From RGIG8748 sp045578205 (lineage in GTDB: Bacteria > Bacillota > Clostridia > UMGS1810), in contig JAZNJU010000104.1 in the NCBI GenBank assembly GCA_045578205.1, positions 1-8,162 of the forward strand: 8,162 nucleotides of DNA, written 5' to 3'. This document shows, piece after piece, positions 5,723 through 8,162 of this stretch; position 1 is the first letter of the stretch; each line of letters starts with the position of its first letter. Below the pieces are notes generated by a model. That model saw only the letters and a program-made list of their open reading frames with translations. It was not told the origin of the DNA and made no database searches. Made by a program: the position numbers and the translations under genes.

Positions 5723-6364
5723 TTACATATCCTCCAGAATATGTGAAAGTTCCGCAGGAGATGATGCAACGGGAGAATTTATATCGTCAAATTCTCCGTC
5801 CGATGCATAGCCGTAACTTACACCCACAAAAGGTATCTCATTTTTCTGTGCACCGATAAAATCGTGTATTCTGTCGCCTACCATTATAGTATTATCTTTT
5901 GAAGCACCGAGATAATCCATAGCATTTCTTATAACATCAGCCTTATCGGTATTTCTTCCGTCGAGTTCACTGCCCGAGAGAAATTCTATATACGGTGAAA
6001 TGCCGTATTTGTCGCATATCATTTGTGAATAAACCGTGGGCTTACTCGTTGCTACGGCAAACGTTTTGCCCTGTGCTTTAAGTTTTCCCATCATTTCCAA
6101 TATGCCGTCATATATTTTGTTTTCAAAAACACCGATTGGCCTGTAACGCTCGCGGTATTTCTCCACAGCCTTTACTCCGTCCTCTTCGGACAAGGAAGCA
6201 TATTCCATAAAGTGTTCTTTCAACGGCGGACCGATAAACTCCACCAATTCGTCACACTCTCGCTCTATACCAAAATATTTAAGAGCATGCTGTACGCTCT
6301 TTGTTATCCCCTCTTTGGGGTCTGTGAGTGTTCCGTCCAGGTCAAACAGGATATATTTTATCAT
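5723..6364 (-). CDS. HAD-superfamily phosphatase, phosphoglycolate phosphatase-like
   Basis: A 213-residue cytosolic Mg2+-dependent phosphatase of the HAD subfamily IA with an alpha-helical cap. Motif I is FDLDGTLTD, with nucleophile Asp8 and acid/base Asp10. Motif II is the Thr/Ser in VATSKP (104-109). Motif III is probably Lys141 in NTDKADVI. Motif IV is VGDRIHDFIGA (162-172) with its two acidic residues. The cap lies at about 15-80. Length and motifs resemble Gph/PpaX-type enzymes, but family members range over phosphoglycolate, nucleotides, pyrophosphate and sugar phosphates, so the substrate cannot be named. The start at 6364 has GGGAGTGG upstream. It lies 15 bp after the oxidoreductase gene and abuts the AlkD-like gene. 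A link to 2-phosphoglycolate from DNA end repair, with the AlkD-like neighbour, is attractive but only a guess. Confidence 0.9.
   Translation of the reverse strand: MIKYILFDLDGTLTDPKEGITKSVQHALKYFGIERECDELVEFIGPPLKEHFMEYASLSEEDGVKAVEKYRERYRPIGVFENKIYDGILEMMGKLKAQGKTFAVATSKPTVYSQMICDKYGISPYIEFLSGSELDGRNTDKADVIRNAMDYLGASKDNTIMVGDRIHDFIGAQKNEIPFVGVSYGYASDGEFDDINSPVASSPAELSHILEDM
5731..5735 (-). promoter_or_regulatory. Ribosome binding site of the AlkD-like gene inside the HAD coding end
   Basis: GGAGG on the minus strand lies 8 nt before the ATG at 5722 and inside the last codons of the HAD gene. The stop and start abut (TAA then ATG), the usual arrangement for translational coupling. Confidence 0.75.
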
Positions 6365-6379
6365 ACTACCACTCCCTAT

Positions 6380-7363
6380 TTAATTTTCACCCTCCAGGGG
6401 GTACTTAATTCCGATTTGCTCCCTTATCTTGTCCATCTGCTTTAAAATTGCAATGCTTTCCGACAAAGGAAGAATGTCACTCTGTGTTTTTCCCGACATT
6501 ATACATTGGCATACCTCATATATTTCTTCTTCAAATCCATTGCCCTTGTAAGGTCTTGAAACATGCTCGGTTTTGCCGTCTGTGTGAATGCAGAACTCTT
6601 TCGCTCCGTAAAACTCGGGAATGTGAATATACCCTTTCTCACCGTATATATAAGCGGACTCGGGTTTGTACAACTCTATGGCAGACGAAACTGAAGCCAC
6701 CTTGCCACCGCCGTACTTAAGGATAACATTTGTTCTTGTATCCACATTTTCCCGTGTCACGGAAACAGCGCTTATTTCCATAGGGTTGTTTCCAAAGAAA
6801 AGAGATGCATAGTGCAGTCCGTACACGCCGACATCCAGAAGTGATCCGCCTGCCAGTTCATTTAAGAACAACTTTGCTTCTTCCTCGGGAGAACTTCTGT
6901 AACAAAAATCCGCCTTTACCTCCAGAACATCTCCTATTACTCCGCTGTGCACAAGATTGAGCACCTCTAATGTTGCAGGAATGAATCTTGTCCACATAGC
7001 CTCCATGAGAAAAACATTGTTTTTCTCGGCACACTGCATAAGTGTTTCTGCCTGATAAGTATTGACGCACAGAGGCTTTTCGCAAAGAACGTGTTTACCG
7101 CAGTTTAGAAAAATTTCACTGCAGGACTTGTGAAAAGGATGTGCCGTAGATACATATATTGCATCAATATCTTTGCACTCTGCCATTTCTTCGTATGAAG
7201 AAAATACTCGGTCAATTTCGTAAAGGTTGGCAAATTTCTCTGCGTTATTTCCCGTTTTTGAAGCAACACCTGCCAACTCGGCACATTCCACATTTTTTAT
7301 CGCCTCTGCAAATTTGTGTGCTATACATCCGGGACCTGCAATCGCCCATCTTATCTTTTTCAC
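6380..7363 (-). CDS. Gfo/Idh/MocA family NAD(P)-dependent oxidoreductase
   Basis: A 327-residue enzyme with an N-terminal Rossmann fold and a C-terminal alpha/beta domain. IAGPGCIAHKFAEAI (8-22) is the nucleotide-binding turn, a variant of GxGxxA. VSTAHPFHKS (71-80) and CEKPLCVN (94-101), with the family EKP catalytic Lys96, follow. EAMWTRFIP (121-129) and LLDVGVYGLHYAS (175-187) are characteristic of the branch that includes dihydrodiol dehydrogenase and NADP-dependent sugar dehydrogenases. The likely reaction is oxidation or reduction of a sugar, polyol or related diol; the substrate is unknown. The start is GTG at 7363, with GGAGG at 7371-7375 seven bases upstream. There is no signal peptide. 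It lies 21 bp after the ABM-fold gene and 15 bp before the HAD gene, in one operon. Confidence 0.94.
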   Translation of the reverse strand: MKKIRWAIAGPGCIAHKFAEAIKNVECAELAGVASKTGNNAEKFANLYEIDRVFSSYEEMAECKDIDAIYVSTAHPFHKSCSEIFLNCGKHVLCEKPLCVNTYQAETLMQCAEKNNVFLMEAMWTRFIPATLEVLNLVHSGVIGDVLEVKADFCYRSSPEEEAKLFLNELAGGSLLDVGVYGLHYASLFFGNNPMEISAVSVTRENVDTRTNVILKYGGGKVASVSSAIELYKPESAYIYGEKGYIHIPEFYGAKEFCIHTDGKTEHVSRPYKGNGFEEEIYEVCQCIMSGKTQSDILPLSESIAILKQMDKIREQIGIKYPLEGEN

Positions 7364-7384
7364 GGCTATTCCTCCAAAATAATT

Positions 7385-7672
7385 CTATTTTACTTCAAAT
7401 TCGCCAAGGGTTGTGGATTCAATGTACTCATCCTTAAAAGAACGAAGTTTAGCCATGTGAGGCTGTTCAATGTGTATTTGCTGATGTTCTTTCGTCTCCC
7501 AGGCTTCTATGAGCAGAATTTCATCGGCATCCTTTTCGGAAAAATAGTAGTCATAGCGGATACAGCCGTTTTCCGCCCTTATTTCATCTACTATACCCTC
7601 CGCTTTTGCTCTCTCCACAAAGGCCTCTCTTTTGCCGGGAAAAGTCTTAAAAACTACATAAATAGTGTACAT
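7385..7672 (-). CDS. Antibiotic biosynthesis monooxygenase (ABM/YgiN-like) domain protein
   Basis: A 95-residue single-domain protein of the dimeric alpha-beta barrel (ferredoxin-like) fold. Signature features are an N-terminal strand MYTIYVVF, the helix PGKREAFVERAKAEGIVDEIRAENGC (12-37), strands IRYDYYF and EILLIEAWE (Trp58), and a His-containing stretch HQQIHIEQPHMAKL (63-76). Relatives include YgiN quinol monooxygenase and small heme- or quinone-acting enzymes; many homologues are uncharacterised. The ATG at 7672 is chosen because AGAGGAGAG lies just upstream on the minus strand (about 7680-7688). An in-frame TTG at 7714 would overlap the previous gene and lacks such a site. It lies 13 bp after the hypothetical gene and 21 bp before the oxidoreductase gene. 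Family assignment is fairly sure; activity is unknown. Confidence 0.88.
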   Translation of the reverse strand: MYTIYVVFKTFPGKREAFVERAKAEGIVDEIRAENGCIRYDYYFSEKDADEILLIEAWETKEHQQIHIEQPHMAKLRSFKDEYIESTTLGEFEVK

Positions 7673-7685
7673 CTTGTTCTCTCCT

Positions 7686-8162
7686 CTAATTCTTTTCTTT
7701 ATATCTGTAGACAATTCTTTCGTCTATATCATAATCCACTTCGTCGTCATATATATCCAGATAGTCGTAGGGGTCTTCTTCATCCCAATATGACCAATCC
7801 GACCAGCCTCTCCATTCTTCGTACACATAATCCCTGTAAACGGGACGGTATCGGTACTGGTTATAGGTTCCGCCCGTAGTTTCTATTAAGTACCATCTGA
7901 AACAGGTGTTACTGCAACGGTATTTTTCGCCGTCTACATAATAGGCATAATTATCGTGGTCGTCTTCGGAACGAGGCAGAGGATTGTCGAACCAACCTAA
8001 ATCATGGTATGTACAATCGTCGTGAAAGGACTTGTACCAGGTTTTATAGCGGTTATCCTTGTCTGCTATTTTACCTGTGCAATAATGCGCATAGTGATAT
8101 TTCTCGGGTGAAGACATAGTACGCGTTTCCACCTGTCTGTCGGAATTTTCGGAAATGTATTC
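7686..8162 (-). CDS. Tyr/Trp-rich acidic hypothetical protein, N-terminus cut off by window edge
   Basis: Not assigned to a function. The frame stays open to the last base, so the gene continues rightward and 158 residues are visible; the GTG at 8132 is inside it. Counting from that GTG, 24 of 148 residues are Tyr and 7 are Trp, with many Asp and Glu. Four Cys occur (18, 40, 73, 77), the last two as CSNTC beside FRWY, which could bind metal or form disulfides. Near the C-terminus comes a GWSDWSYW block (109-116) followed about 20 residues later by DERIVYRYK. A related piece, SENSDRQVETRT, lies at the start of the visible part, suggesting a repeated W-S-x-W-S ... R-x-V/T-Y-R-Y module. I associate such modules with clostridial zinc-ribbon or surface proteins, from memory only. 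It is the first visible gene of the leftward operon, 13 bp before the ABM-fold gene. Confidence 0.72.
   Translation of the reverse strand, partial: EYISENSDRQVETRTMSSPEKYHYAHYCTGKIADKDNRYKTWYKSFHDDCTYHDLGWFDNPLPRSEDDHDNYAYYVDGEKYRCSNTCFRWYLIETTGGTYNQYRYRPVYRDYVYEEWRGWSDWSYWDEEDPYDYLDIYDDEVDYDIDERIVYRYKEKN

Noticed and set aside
7316..7879. Plus-strand open frame of about 187 codons across the ABM-fold and hypothetical genes
   Set aside because: It crosses two real leftward genes and their junctions, has no clear ribosome site that I could see, and has a low-complexity aromatic/basic translation.
1..8162. CRISPR arrays, tRNA/rRNA genes, insertion sequences, prophage attachment sites
   Set aside because: No regularly spaced repeats, cloverleaf-like sequences, transposase genes or terminal inverted repeats were found by reading both strands.

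Overview
The window looks like chromosomal DNA from a low-to-mid GC member of the Firmicutes, most likely an uncultured gut-type clostridium (Oscillospiraceae-like). This is inferred from strong AGGAGG-type ribosome sites, AGA-rich arginine usage, a tpiA-gpmI glycolytic gene order, and an aromatic WSDWS/YRY-type protein of a style I associate with clostridia. No mobile element, tRNA, rRNA or CRISPR array was seen, and no stretch over 300 bases lacks a gene.

Layout. (1) 1-2352, rightward: the 3' part of tpiA (triosephosphate isomerase), an intercistronic hairpin, gpmI (cofactor-independent phosphoglycerate mutase), and a strong terminator. These are the end of a glycolytic operon. (2) 2355-5065: a leftward AraC-family regulator gene diverges from a rightward two-gene operon, a PIG-L/LmbE-type N-deacetylase followed by a NagB-like sugar-phosphate deaminase/isomerase homologue. 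The 114-bp divergent spacer holds a perfect-consensus promoter for the regulator, an overlapping activator-type promoter for the enzyme pair, and an ATGCTAAA direct repeat with a 21-bp period placed to serve both. The pair ends in a hairpin terminator. (3) 5054-8162, leftward, tightly packed: a partial Tyr/Trp-rich hypothetical protein, an ABM/YgiN-like monooxygenase-fold protein, a Gfo/Idh/MocA oxidoreductase, a HAD phosphatase, and an AlkD-like DNA alkylation repair protein. Gaps are 13, 21, 15 and 0 nt, so this is probably one transcript whose promoter lies beyond the right edge.

How they work together. The central locus reads as a small regulated amino-sugar module. The AraC protein has a cupin-like N-terminal sensor. 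The PIG-L enzyme would remove an N-acetyl group from a sugar derivative, and the NagB-like enzyme would act on the freed amino sugar. The NagB homologue keeps the proton-transfer Asp, the ring-opening His and its Glu partner, but has Ala where NagB has the Asp of the GxGxDGH motif. It also has a rearranged phosphate loop, so its substrate or reaction probably differs from that of classical glucosamine-6-phosphate deaminase. This module is the most interesting part of the window. The leftward operon has no obvious single pathway and looks like housekeeping or metabolite/DNA damage control.
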